64,000 nt of DNA from Gammaproteobacteria bacterium (lineage in GTDB: Bacteria; Pseudomonadota; Gammaproteobacteria; GRL18). A program made the translations under genes and the position numbers. The number at the start of each line of letters is the position of its first letter. Position 1 is the first letter of the stretch. The notes under the pieces were generated by a model. The model ran no database searches. It worked only from the letters and a program-made list of their open reading frames with translations, and was not told the origin of the DNA. Below, one piece after another: positions 49,986 through 58,990 of the stretch. The stretch lies in contig JADGEM010000001.1 of NCBI GenBank assembly GCA_016744375.1, positions 62,001 to 126,000 of the forward strand, in the 5' to 3' direction.

Positions 49986-50870
49986 ATGTCTCAAAGTAAT
50001 GATGTCGCAATTATACGTTCAGATGATGATTATGTCGGTGTAAAGGATATTTTAAGCGGCAGGCATGACAAGGCCCTTAAATATCTAACTCAATATGCTG
50101 CTTTAAGTGTCAAGGTGTATGAGGATGATGAAGAAAATGAACAGACGACAGAAGCTAAAAATATCATTAATGACTGGGTGGCTGACTGGCACCTCTTGAA
50201 TTTTAATTTTGATGACTTTAGGCCAACCCAGAAAAAAGGGAAGTGGATTAACGGCCTCAAAGTTGTTTCATACTATAAGATCGAAAATAATATCACCTAT
50301 GTCACTATTATATTTCGCGGAACTCGTTTTAATAAATGGCAGGACTGGTTCTCAAATGCAAACTGGCTGTCTCGTTTTATCCCCTTTGTACATAATTCGT
50401 ATAAACAAACTCTTTTGCAAATTAATGCCTATATCAATGAGATAAGTCAATATCTGGTTGAGCAGAATATTGCTGAGTCAGAATCTGCTATCAAATTTAT
50501 TTCTACAGGTCATTCACTCGGAGGTGGTTTAGCTCAGCAGGCGGCTTATGCTTCCAACAAGATTGTTACGGTTTATGCTTTTGACCCTTCACCAGTCACT
50601 GGCTTTTATTCTGTAAAACAATCACAAAGGCATCTAAATTCTAAAGGACTCAAAATATATCGAGTCTGGGAACATGGTGAAATTCTTTTATATCTACGAC
50701 AAATAACCAAAACGGTTCAAAAAATTACTTTCAGGGCCAACATTAATCCCAGAATCGTTGAGGTTCGATTTAATTTTGTTGAGCATGAAAATGCCATTTC
50801 TGAACATAGTATGATCAATCTCGCTGCATCGTTAATTGATGTAGAAAACAGTGAAAATACAGCGGCATGA
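49986..50870 (+). CDS. Class-3 lipase-type alpha/beta hydrolase
   Basis: 294 residues from ATG 49986, chosen because AGGAG lies 10 bases before it; upstream TTG and ATG starts have no such site. The nucleophile elbow is GHSLGGG with Ser177, preceded by the class-3 oxyanion motif VTIIFRGTRFNKWQDWFSN. Asp in AFDPSPVTG and His in HENAISEHS are the likely remaining triad members. No signal peptide or membrane helix is seen. It stands between ftsK and a patatin gene close to the T6SS cluster, so a role as a secreted lipid-attacking effector is possible, but no PAAR, MIX or VgrG part and no immunity gene is adjacent. Confidence 0.8.
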   Translation: MSQSNDVAIIRSDDDYVGVKDILSGRHDKALKYLTQYAALSVKVYEDDEENEQTTEAKNIINDWVADWHLLNFNFDDFRPTQKKGKWINGLKVVSYYKIENNITYVTIIFRGTRFNKWQDWFSNANWLSRFIPFVHNSYKQTLLQINAYINEISQYLVEQNIAESESAIKFISTGHSLGGGLAQQAAYASNKIVTVYAFDPSPVTGFYSVKQSQRHLNSKGLKIYRVWEHGEILLYLRQITKTVQKITFRANINPRIVEVRFNFVEHENAISEHSMINLAASLIDVENSENTAA

Positions 50871-50945
50871 ATAAAGTTATTTGATACGTAACCAAGTAAA
50901 AAATATATTTCATATCAATTGAAGCTTATATGCGGAGTATAGAAA

Positions 50946-53075
50946 ATGGCTGATAACACAACAACTGATGGTTTTATTGACTATGATAAGGATGATGCAA
51001 AATACGCTGGAGCCAAAGTTGTGGTTGATGCTGAGTTGGAACATCTTCGTAAACGCCGTGATTCTGATCCAGAAAACCTGAAAGGCCTGGCACTTTCAGG
51101 TGGCGGAATAAGAGCAGCCAGCTTCAGCCTTGGGATCATACAGGCACTGGCTAAAAATGAAAAGCTTGAAAAATTTGATTATATGTCAACCGTTTCAGGT
51201 GGGGGATATATAGGAGGGGCTTTATCATGGTTATGGTTAGACAAGTGGAAAAAAAATAATCATTCAAAAAGAAAATTTAGTACAGGAAAAGATGATTTTC
51301 CCTATGGAACAGGGATGCGTTTTTCAAATAAATCAGAGGATATGGATCGTGATCAGGCCTCCCTCATGCGTCATTTACGGCAAAATGGTAAGTATCTGAT
51401 ACCGGGTAACGGAATAACACTGCTGTCATTTGTGTCTGTTATCTTTAGAAGTATCGCTATGGGGTTTATTACTCTGATAGTTCTGGCAAGTTTATTTTTT
51501 CATTTATTACATTATACCCCCATACGTACACATGAAACACTGGTCATTGTGTTTTCTATAGGCCTATATGGCATAAGTTTATTATCTTATGCCATCCTTT
51601 CTGCTGTATTTAAATCTAACCCGGAGGATGCCTATCAATGGCGAAAACGTTGGGAAATATTAATTAATTACATATTCATGATATCTGCTGTATTGCTAAT
51701 GATCATTTTTATCCTTAATTTAAATTCATTTCTTTCAAAGTTCTCATTGGAAAGTGTTGGTGGTATCTCTGCTTTGCTGGGCGCATTATTGACCTGGTTT
51801 AGCAAATCCTCCAATAATAAAAATCTCTTTAAAATGATACCGACATCAATATTAGTTAAGAGTGGTATCATAATAACACTCATAGGAATGCTTGTTTTAT
51901 CTGACCAAATCGCCCTGGGCATTAAAGAAACGTATTATTATTTTTCTGATGTCAATCCGATGGCTAAAGTTATCGTTCATTTTTCCATTGCCATCTTAAT
52001 ACTCTTTTTGGCTTACCTCGTACCGATAAATAAAGTGTCTATCCATCGTTATTACCGTGATCGATTAATGGAAGTTTTTACGCCTGATATTGACGGTGTT
52101 CTAACAGGAACAAATACCTCAGTTTCAGAACAGGCAAATCATTTCAGTCTAGATGACAGCTTGCCTGATGAAGATAATAAAATGCCCTATCATATTATTA
52201 ATAGTAATATCATTTTAGTTGAGTCGAAAATTGCTAAATTTAGAGGGAGAGGAGGGGATAATTTTATTTTAAGTCCTTTGTTTTCAGGTTCAAATGCAAC
52301 GGGTTGGATAGACAGTAAGGCGTTTGCAAACAATTCAGTAACACTGCCCACCGCTATTGCAATTTCCGGAGCTGCGGCAAATCCAGATTCAGGTGTTGCA
52401 GGACAGGGATTAACCATTGATCCACTTATCTCCGTATTCATGTCAATTTTTAACTTGCGATTGGGCTACTGGGTTGTTAATCCTAATCCCAAATATCAAC
52501 CTGAACAGGATGCCAACCCAAATTACTTAATTCCAGGATTTAGGGAAACCATTCATCGAAAAAAACTAAATGAAGAGGCTGATTTTGTACAATTGTCAGA
52601 TGGTGGACATTTTGAAAATCTTGCCATGTATGAACTGATAAGGCGTCATTGCCGCCTGATTGTTTGTTCTGATGCAGAGCAGGATAAAGGATTTGTCTTT
52701 GATGGCTTGTTAAATATTATAGAGAAAGCCAGAATTGATTTTGGTGTAAAAATTGACATTTCAGAAGATTATCTCAATAAGCTAAAATATAAAAAATCTG
52801 AAAATGGTGAGTTAATACTAGCAGACCGTGGTTACATTGTTGCTGATATTAATTATCCTAATAATGAACCACCTGGAAAACTTATTTATATTAAAACAAC
52901 GTTACCCAAAAAATGTCTGTCCATAGATTTACAAGCCTACAAAAACAAACATAAAGATTTTCCAGACGAAACAACCATTGATCAGTTTTTTGATGAAAAA
53001 CAACTTGAAGCCTATCGTGTTCTGGGTATGAATATTGGTGAATTATTGATGGCCGATGCATCTATTTCTTGGTGA
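50946..53075 (+). CDS. Patatin-like phospholipase with inserted membrane domain
   Basis: 709 residues. The catalytic parts lie at the two ends: oxyanion loop ALSGGGIRAASFSLG (about 49-63), nucleophile Ser84 in STVSGGGYIGG, and the dyad Asp552 in LSDGGHFENL. Between them sit about five to six transmembrane helices (roughly 155-375), so the enzyme is an integral membrane lipase with its dyad contributed from both sides of the insert. The family resembles cPLA2-like bacterial patatins. It starts 75 bases after the class-3 lipase gene and probably shares its transcript. It could act on the cell's own lipids rather than serve as an effector, since membrane helices argue against simple T6SS delivery. 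Confidence 0.8.
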   Translation: MADNTTTDGFIDYDKDDAKYAGAKVVVDAELEHLRKRRDSDPENLKGLALSGGGIRAASFSLGIIQALAKNEKLEKFDYMSTVSGGGYIGGALSWLWLDKWKKNNHSKRKFSTGKDDFPYGTGMRFSNKSEDMDRDQASLMRHLRQNGKYLIPGNGITLLSFVSVIFRSIAMGFITLIVLASLFFHLLHYTPIRTHETLVIVFSIGLYGISLLSYAILSAVFKSNPEDAYQWRKRWEILINYIFMISAVLLMIIFILNLNSFLSKFSLESVGGISALLGALLTWFSKSSNNKNLFKMIPTSILVKSGIIITLIGMLVLSDQIALGIKETYYYFSDVNPMAKVIVHFSIAILILFLAYLVPINKVSIHRYYRDRLMEVFTPDIDGVLTGTNTSVSEQANHFSLDDSLPDEDNKMPYHIINSNIILVESKIAKFRGRGGDNFILSPLFSGSNATGWIDSKAFANNSVTLPTAIAISGAAANPDSGVAGQGLTIDPLISVFMSIFNLRLGYWVVNPNPKYQPEQDANPNYLIPGFRETIHRKKLNEEADFVQLSDGGHFENLAMYELIRRHCRLIVCSDAEQDKGFVFDGLLNIIEKARIDFGVKIDISEDYLNKLKYKKSENGELILADRGYIVADINYPNNEPPGKLIYIKTTLPKKCLSIDLQAYKNKHKDFPDETTIDQFFDEKQLEAYRVLGMNIGELLMADASISW

Positions 53076-53139
53076 TGAGCTGGTAACTTCTCAGCGTCTT
53101 CGTCTCTTGCCCGATTTCGGTGTTACTTTTGTACTCTAG

Positions 53140-53207
53140 CCTCAAGAGGCACCCGGAAATGCTTACATGCAATTATATGCTCATATTTTCCGTGTGCTTC
53201 TTTGAGG
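53140..53207. repeat. Imperfect 20-bp inverted repeat after the patatin gene
   Basis: CCTCAAGAGGCACCCGGAAA (53140-53159) pairs with TTTCCGTGTGCTTC plus TTTGAGG (53187-53207) with two mismatches and one bulge, around a 27-base loop that itself contains GCAATTATATGC. It lies between two convergent genes and may terminate both or be a remnant of a small palindromic element. Confidence 0.55.
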
Positions 53208-53267
53208 TGCCGTAGGTATTATTGTCGCTTTAACACTGGCATAATCTAGACACGTTGAATTGTTACA

Positions 53268-53855
53268 TTAATTGTTAAAATACATTTTTTCTTTATTTAA
53301 TTTATACGACCAGGGTAATCCTGAGTTTTTCCAGCCATTGACCCGACGCCAGTTTTTCTGTTTACCTTCTTTAATTTTGCCACCCTCAAAACCATCAGTT
53401 ACAACATAAACCTTGCGATAACCCTTACCCCATAACTGCTTGGCACTAGGTGCCCCTCGAGTCCCACCTGAACGACACATGAGGATTATGGGAGCATCTT
53501 TTGTCAGTCCTTTATCTGCAAGAGCGTCAGCTATATTTTTTTCAAAATCAGGATTAATTTCCATCAAATAAACTGGCTTTTTTTGATTCCATGCATCTTT
53601 GTTTGCTATTTTAAATGGAATATTTATATCAACGACATCAGAAAAGCCGGTAAACATAATTTCAATGGGATCACGCACATCGATAAAGAGTACTTGATCA
53701 CCCATTTTTTGTTTCATTTCATATGCTTCTTTTGAATCGACATAAAGCTTCCATGGGGTTTGTTTCTTTTGGTTGGCAGGCTCCTGGGAAGAAAATGCTG
53801 TCATTGGAAGCAGGCCAAGAATGATAGAAATATAAACTATTTTTATTAATCTCAT
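53268..53855 (-). CDS. Exported rhodanese-domain protein
   Basis: 195 residues with a Sec signal peptide (MRLIKIVYISIILGLLPMTAFS). A rhodanese fold follows, with VLFIDVRDPIEI and the active-site loop MCRSGGTRG, whose Cys is the expected sulfur carrier. A periplasmic sulfurtransferase or a persulfide/thiol sensor is likely. AGGAGA gives a strong ribosome site for ATG 53855. It is divergent from the T6SS cluster with ~200 bases between, and may have no link to it. Confidence 0.85.
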   Translation of the reverse strand: MRLIKIVYISIILGLLPMTAFSSQEPANQKKQTPWKLYVDSKEAYEMKQKMGDQVLFIDVRDPIEIMFTGFSDVVDINIPFKIANKDAWNQKKPVYLMEINPDFEKNIADALADKGLTKDAPIILMCRSGGTRGAPSAKQLWGKGYRKVYVVTDGFEGGKIKEGKQKNWRRVNGWKNSGLPWSYKLNKEKMYFNN

Positions 53856-54058
53856 AAGTATCTCCTATAATTTTAGTAAGAGTTATTTTAATATGATGAA
53901 AAGTCTTTGACAGTGATAAAATCACAGAAAGGTTTACTCAGTATTTATTATTGAATTATATTGATCAGGTCACGATGTGTTAGATCTTGCTAATCTTGAC
54001 TGTAAATTTTACTGAGGAAATGTTAGAATACTTTCATAATATAAAAGGAATTATTATT

Positions 54059-54313
54059 ATGATGGCTCAACAGGACGAGCATAGTGTGTTTAGCTCACAC
54101 TCTTTAATACTGCAAGAACTTGCCGAATCACTTGATTTAAATTCTATTTGTGGTCAGAAACCTGCTTCATATCTCAACCTGGGATGTCAGGGAGCACTTC
54201 TGTATGCCCTTGAAATACTTCTTAAATCCCATCTTCAATCAGTCGGACAATCTTACCACCAAGAGCAAATAATTGACAGTCGGACAATCTTACCACCAAG
54301 AGCAAATAATTGA
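54059..54313 (+). pseudogene. tssC: N-terminal fragment of TssC, frameshifted by a 37-bp duplication
   Basis: The frame starts at ATG 54059 (a second ATG follows), 9 bases after AAAAGGA, with sequence MMAQQDEHSVFSSHSLILQE and on. It reads correctly to HLQSVGQSYHQEQIID, then enters the second copy of a 37-bp repeat in the wrong frame, adds 11 foreign residues (SRTILPPRANN) and stops at TGA 54311-54313. If one repeat copy is removed, it joins the downstream TssC frame without a break, giving 516 residues. See the next entries for the repeat and for the rest of the gene. Confidence 0.85.
54240..54313 (+). repeat. Perfect 37-bp tandem duplication inside tssC
   Basis: Bases 54240-54276 and 54277-54313 are identical, base for base, and directly adjacent. 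Because 37 is not a multiple of three, the second copy shifts the frame by one and brings in a stop. No insertion sequence ends or target-site features border it. Loss of one copy by slippage or recombination would exactly restore the gene. Confidence 0.97.
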
Positions 54314-55646
54314 TGACTTTTCAGTCACGATTCTTATTGCTGAAATTGATAATAAAATTAAGCGACAGATTGATGCAATTCTGCATCATAGTAAATTTCA
54401 GGCTTTGGAATCTGCATGGCGCAGCCTTTACTTATTAGTTAATCAGACCCAATTTAAAGAAAATATAAAAATTAATTTGCTCAATGTTTCAAAACAAGAT
54501 TTGCAAGATGATCTTGAAGATGTACCTGAGATTGTTAAGTCGGGTTTATATAAACTTGTCTATAGTCAGGAATATGGACAGTATGGAGGAGAGCCCTATG
54601 GTGTCATGATTGCTAACTATCAATTGGGCCCTAAGGGGCCTGATATGAATCTGATGCAGAAAATGGCCAGTATTGCTGCAATGTCACACACACCTTTTAT
54701 TGCGGCAGCTGATTACAGTTTTTTTGATATTGATAATATGCAGGAACTGCCGGCAATTGTTGATTTGCATGATATTTATGAAAGCCCAAAATTTAAAAAA
54801 TGGAATCTTTTTCGTCGCCTTGAAAATGCCCGTTATATTGGTTTAGTTCTCCCCAGATTTATGCTTCGTCGTCCATATAGCTCAAATTCTGAAAAGTTAT
54901 TATGTTTTGGACTGGATTATCAGGAAAGGGTCCATGCACAACAGGAAAACTGCTTATGGGGAAATCCAGCCTTTTTATTGGCCTTACGTCTGGTCGATAG
55001 TTTTGCCAGGTACCGCTGGTGTCCACATATCATTGGTGCCTCAACTGGTGGGCTGGTTGAAGGTATGACCCATGATTATTATGAATCTCTTGGGGAGATT
55101 GAAACCAAACTGGCTACTGAGATTATGGTGACTGACCGTAGGGAATATGAATTAACTGAGGAAGGTTTTATTGCTTTAACGCTGAGAAGAGGCAAAGAAA
55201 ATGCATCATTTTACTCAGCAAATTCTGTTCAAAGCAGTAAACACTTTGGTCATTCACGAGAAGAAAAACAGTTACTTACAAACTTCAAACTGGGAGCTCA
55301 ACTTCCATATCTTTTTATAATCAATAGAATAGCACACTATCTTAAAGTGATTCAGAGGGAAAATATAGGTTCGTGGAAAGAAAAAGCAGATGTAGAGCGT
55401 GGGTTAAATCAGTGGATAAAACAATATGTTTCGGATCAGGAAAATCCCTCGATTGAGATCAGAAGCCAAAGGCCTCTGCGTAAGGCTAAAATTGAAGTGT
55501 TACCAGTTGAAGGTGAGCCAGGCTGGTATCGAGCATCGGTCCAGATCAGGCCGCACTTTAAATATATGGGAGCTGATTTTACCTTATCGCTGGTTGGGAA
55601 GTTGGAAGTGAGTAAGGATGCCCAGCAACACAGACAGCAGGTTTAA
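54273..55646 (+). CDS. tssC: T6SS contractile sheath large subunit TssC (VipB), main part
   Basis: Together with TssB, TssC forms the contractile sheath that propels the Hcp tube. The remaining frame encodes the family core: LIAEIDNKIKRQIDAILHHS, FQALESAWRSLYLLVNQT, QEYGQYGGEPYGVMIANYQ, ARYIGLVLPRF, and the C-terminal LGAQLPYLFIINRIAHYLK. It opens with TTG 54273 inside the repeat (MTVGQSYHQ), so a shortened protein of 457 residues could be made by re-initiation, lacking about the first 60 residues that join the TssB partner. No tssB is found next to it. It may be the main TssC or a second paralogue. Confidence 0.85.
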   Translation: MTVGQSYHQEQIIDDFSVTILIAEIDNKIKRQIDAILHHSKFQALESAWRSLYLLVNQTQFKENIKINLLNVSKQDLQDDLEDVPEIVKSGLYKLVYSQEYGQYGGEPYGVMIANYQLGPKGPDMNLMQKMASIAAMSHTPFIAAADYSFFDIDNMQELPAIVDLHDIYESPKFKKWNLFRRLENARYIGLVLPRFMLRRPYSSNSEKLLCFGLDYQERVHAQQENCLWGNPAFLLALRLVDSFARYRWCPHIIGASTGGLVEGMTHDYYESLGEIETKLATEIMVTDRREYELTEEGFIALTLRRGKENASFYSANSVQSSKHFGHSREEKQLLTNFKLGAQLPYLFIINRIAHYLKVIQRENIGSWKEKADVERGLNQWIKQYVSDQENPSIEIRSQRPLRKAKIEVLPVEGEPGWYRASVQIRPHFKYMGADFTLSLVGKLEVSKDAQQHRQQV

Positions 55647-55766
55647 ATTTGATGAACTGAGCAACAAATTGTCAAATCAAGGGAAAACCCCGATGACCAT
55701 TCATATATTATTATAATATTATATAGTCTAAGGGAATAATAACAATAACGCAGATGATTGCAGAAA

Positions 55767-56177
55767 ATGATTTCAGAAAAGTCACTATTTGATCGTATCA
55801 ACAGTGATAGCCATGGCTATTCACTTCGTTTTGATTATGGTTGTTTACACTATTCTATTTTGAATAGTCTTCAGAATATGCTCAATGTTCGTAAAGGAAG
55901 TCTTGTCTCATCAGAAGATTACGGCATTCCAGATTTCTCAGAATTTGTTTCCCAATTTCCAGATGCCATCAATAAGCTAAAATTGGCTATTCAAGATTTT
56001 CTATACCGCTTTGAACCCAGAATTCAGTCCGTGTTTATTACGCATGAGCCAGATATTGATAAACCGCTTGAGTTAAAGTTCAGTATTGTTACCAAAGTGT
56101 TTATTGATGATGATATGCAAAATTTGTCTTTTGAAACCGTTCTGACCAGTTCTGGTCAGGCAATTGTAAGAGGTTAG
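55767..56177 (+). CDS. tssE: T6SS baseplate subunit TssE (gp25-like)
   Basis: 136 residues from ATG 55767; a TTG three codons upstream is the alternative, and neither has a good ribosome site. TssE is the gp25 homologue that anchors the sheath to the baseplate. Family marks are VRKGSLVSSEDYGIPDFSEF and the beta-strand segment FEPRIQSVFITHE. The gap of 120 bases to tssC contains no gene. tssF follows after 7 bases. Confidence 0.9.
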   Translation: MISEKSLFDRINSDSHGYSLRFDYGCLHYSILNSLQNMLNVRKGSLVSSEDYGIPDFSEFVSQFPDAINKLKLAIQDFLYRFEPRIQSVFITHEPDIDKPLELKFSIVTKVFIDDDMQNLSFETVLTSSGQAIVRG

Positions 56178-56184
56178 ATCCTGC

Positions 56185-57966
56185 ATGTCTGTTAATAAAT
56201 ATTTTCAGGATGAATTAACAGCTCTAAGAGGTTTAGGGGCGGAGTTTGCAGATGCTAATCCAAGACTGGCTCCTTTTTTAGCAACAGAGGCTCAGGACCC
56301 GGATGTTGAACGTTTATTGGAAGGCTTTGCCTTTTTAACGGGGCGTCTGCGTCAAAAAATTGAGGATGAGTTGCCAGAATTAACTCATTCAGTCATGAAT
56401 CTCTTGTGGCCGAATTTTCTAAAACCGATACCATCTTTAAGCATCATTCAAATGTCTCCAACAGTGGGACTGACAGAAAAAAAATTGATCAAGCGTAAGA
56501 GTATGGTGTTATCAACACCCGTTGATGGCACACAGTGTCAATTCCAAACCTGCTTTGATGTTGATTTATATCCGCTCTATGTTGCAGATGTGCGCCATTC
56601 ATTACAGGTGACAGGTTCTAGTGTGGTAATAAATCTTTCATTGCTGGATGATAAGGGAAATTTTGATGAGATGTCACTGGATTCCCTACGCTTTCACCTT
56701 TTTGGTAATTTACAGACATCCCATCTTCTGTACCTTTACTTTTGTCGTTATTTAAAGGAGATTCGTATCAGTGTAATTGATGCGGAAGGGGAGAGTGTTT
56801 ATTTAAGTTCTATGGACTTAAAGGATATTAAACCTGCTGGTTTCTCAGTAGATGAGAATTTATTACCCTATAGCGATAATCTTTTCAATGGTTATCGTAT
56901 CCTGCAGGAATATTTCGCACTTTCTGAAAAATATCTTTTTATTGACTTTAATCACCTTAATGTTTTGGTGACCAAATTAAAACAGTTAGGCATTGATGAT
57001 GTAGCGGGTTTGGAGTTTGAATGTCAGTTTTCAAGAAAACTGGAGCCCGGGCTTGTCATTAACAAAAATACCGTTAGACTTTATTGCACGCCAATTATTA
57101 ATTTATTTGAGCACAAATCGGCACCACTGCAACTTGATCATAAGCAAGTGGATTATCGTTTATTACCTTCTGCTATTAATCCCAAACATTATGAAATTTA
57201 TCAGGTTAAAGAAGTAGAAGCCTGGGGTCATAGTGATCACAAACGTAAAAAATATCCTTTTTTTGAATCATTTGATCATAATCTTAATGATGCTAAGAGT
57301 CAGTTATATTATAAGATCAGTGTTAAAGAATCACAGGATGGTCAGGCACTGGACAGTTTTATCAGTTTTGTTAATCATTATGAGCAGAGTGAAATGCTTC
57401 AGGATGAAACTGTTGAAGCTCGTCTTCTATGCACTAACCGTAATTTGCCGATTAAGTTAGGGATTGGTGATATCAATGTTTCCGGTGAAGGTATACCGGA
57501 GTATGTGGACATCATGAACATTACTCAGGTAACACCTGAATTCTCCCCCCCCATAGGTAAGGGACTTCACTGGCAGCTTATATCCAACATGTCATTAAAC
57601 TACCAGTCTTTAATGAACAAAGAGGCATTGAAAGTCATATTATTAACCTATGATTATCGTCGTTATTATGATCGTCAGCAGGCACGGGCGAGTCAACATC
57701 GTCTTGATAGTATTGATACAATAAAAGTGGACAGAGTGGATCGTTTGTATCAGGGGCGTCCTGTTCGAGGGATTCGAAGTACGATAAGAGTTCTGGAATC
57801 AAAATTTACTAATGAAGGTGAAATGTTTTTATTTTTTACGGTGCTGAATGAGTTTTTTTCACTCTATGCATCGCTAAATTCATTTCATGAATTAATTGTT
57901 TATGGAATTGAACAGGGAGAAATTTATAAGTGGCCAGCCAGGATCGGTCAACAGCCAGTCATATAA
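56185..57966 (+). CDS. tssF: T6SS baseplate subunit TssF
   Basis: 593 residues, a standard TssF size. The N-terminus MSVNKYFQDELTALRGLGAE with FADANPRLAPFLA is a family hallmark, as are DPDVERLLEGFAFLTGRLRQ and LLWPNFLKPIPSLSIIQM. TssF forms the baseplate wedge with TssG, TssE and TssK. It overlaps tssG by 37 bases. No damage is seen. Confidence 0.95.
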   Translation: MSVNKYFQDELTALRGLGAEFADANPRLAPFLATEAQDPDVERLLEGFAFLTGRLRQKIEDELPELTHSVMNLLWPNFLKPIPSLSIIQMSPTVGLTEKKLIKRKSMVLSTPVDGTQCQFQTCFDVDLYPLYVADVRHSLQVTGSSVVINLSLLDDKGNFDEMSLDSLRFHLFGNLQTSHLLYLYFCRYLKEIRISVIDAEGESVYLSSMDLKDIKPAGFSVDENLLPYSDNLFNGYRILQEYFALSEKYLFIDFNHLNVLVTKLKQLGIDDVAGLEFECQFSRKLEPGLVINKNTVRLYCTPIINLFEHKSAPLQLDHKQVDYRLLPSAINPKHYEIYQVKEVEAWGHSDHKRKKYPFFESFDHNLNDAKSQLYYKISVKESQDGQALDSFISFVNHYEQSEMLQDETVEARLLCTNRNLPIKLGIGDINVSGEGIPEYVDIMNITQVTPEFSPPIGKGLHWQLISNMSLNYQSLMNKEALKVILLTYDYRRYYDRQQARASQHRLDSIDTIKVDRVDRLYQGRPVRGIRSTIRVLESKFTNEGEMFLFFTVLNEFFSLYASLNSFHELIVYGIEQGEIYKWPARIGQQPVI

Positions 57967-58964
57967 TATATGATTTAATTAATCATAGTGAACAATATTC
58001 CTTCTTTCAGGCCGTTCAGTTACTTAATGATTATAATCATCTTGTTTCTGATAAAGGGGGGCAAGAGCTTTTTAAGGAAACATTGATTCAGTTTTCTGTT
58101 AATCCGCAATTGTCTTATAATAAATCTGACATTGAGCAGATTTCTATACAAGAAACGGATGAATCATGGGTCGCGACAATAACCATTAATTTTTTAGGTC
58201 TGTATGGATCTGTTTCTCCACTACCTGCTTTTTATAGTGAAGGTATTATACAGGCAAAACATGATGAAGATTTAACAAAAAGTTTTATGGATCTGTTCAA
58301 CCATCGTATGATTTCACTGGTTTATAAATGTTGGGAAAAATATCGTTATTATAAACAATTTAAAAATCAATATGAAACAACAGATAAAAGAATCTTTGAT
58401 CCGTTCACAAACTGGATGTTTGCTTTATGTGGATTGATCAGGCCTGAGCAAAGAAATGGTTCTCAAGTTGACTGGAATCGTTTATTGCCTTTTATCGGTA
58501 TGCTGGGTATGAGATGTCACTCTGCCAGCATGATTGAATCAATACTAAGATTCTATTTTAAATTTGATACATTTTTTATTTGTTCAAATATAAAGCGTTT
58601 TGTACAAATTGATGGCGATCAACAGAACCGACTGGGTAAGCAATGCGCCACACTAAGCCATGATTTGGTTCTTGGTCAGGAGATTGAAGATCGTAGTGGT
58701 AAATTTCGTATTAAAATTACAAAATTATCTTATGAGTGCTTTGTAAAATTTTTGCCTGATGGTGAATATTACATAGCATTGAAGGAAATTATTGATTATA
58801 TTCTTCGTGATCAACTTGAGTATGATATTGAACTGCAGCTCGTTGAGCAAGAAGTGCCGACTCTTTCATTGAGCCACCATAATCAGGAGAAATTAGGCTG
58901 GTCAACCTGGGTTGGGCTGCATGAGCAGGAACAGAAATCAATTACAGTCCCAGGAAGGGCATAA
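57930..58964 (+). CDS. tssG: T6SS baseplate subunit TssG
   Basis: 344 residues. The start is a GTG 9 bases after AGGGAGA, giving an overlap of 37 bases with tssF. Typical TssG features: YSFFQAVQLLNDYNH near the N-terminus, INFLGLYGSVSPLPAFYSE in the middle and LGWSTWVGLHEQEQ near the end. TssG partners TssF in the wedge. tssH follows after 26 bases. Confidence 0.93.
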   Translation: MASQDRSTASHIIYDLINHSEQYSFFQAVQLLNDYNHLVSDKGGQELFKETLIQFSVNPQLSYNKSDIEQISIQETDESWVATITINFLGLYGSVSPLPAFYSEGIIQAKHDEDLTKSFMDLFNHRMISLVYKCWEKYRYYKQFKNQYETTDKRIFDPFTNWMFALCGLIRPEQRNGSQVDWNRLLPFIGMLGMRCHSASMIESILRFYFKFDTFFICSNIKRFVQIDGDQQNRLGKQCATLSHDLVLGQEIEDRSGKFRIKITKLSYECFVKFLPDGEYYIALKEIIDYILRDQLEYDIELQLVEQEVPTLSLSHHNQEKLGWSTWVGLHEQEQKSITVPGRA

Positions 58965-58990
58965 TAAAGTTATTAATAAAGGATTATACA

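Noticed and set aside
53856-54058. Sigma-54 (-24/-12) promoter before tssC
   Set aside because: The best candidate (TGTTAGATCTTGCTA near 53977) lacks the required GG at -24; I do not call it despite the VasH-like activator nearby.
54059-54313. Programmed ribosomal frameshift in tssC
   Set aside because: No slippery heptamer or downstream structure is seen at the junction; a perfect 37-bp duplication explains the frame change fully.
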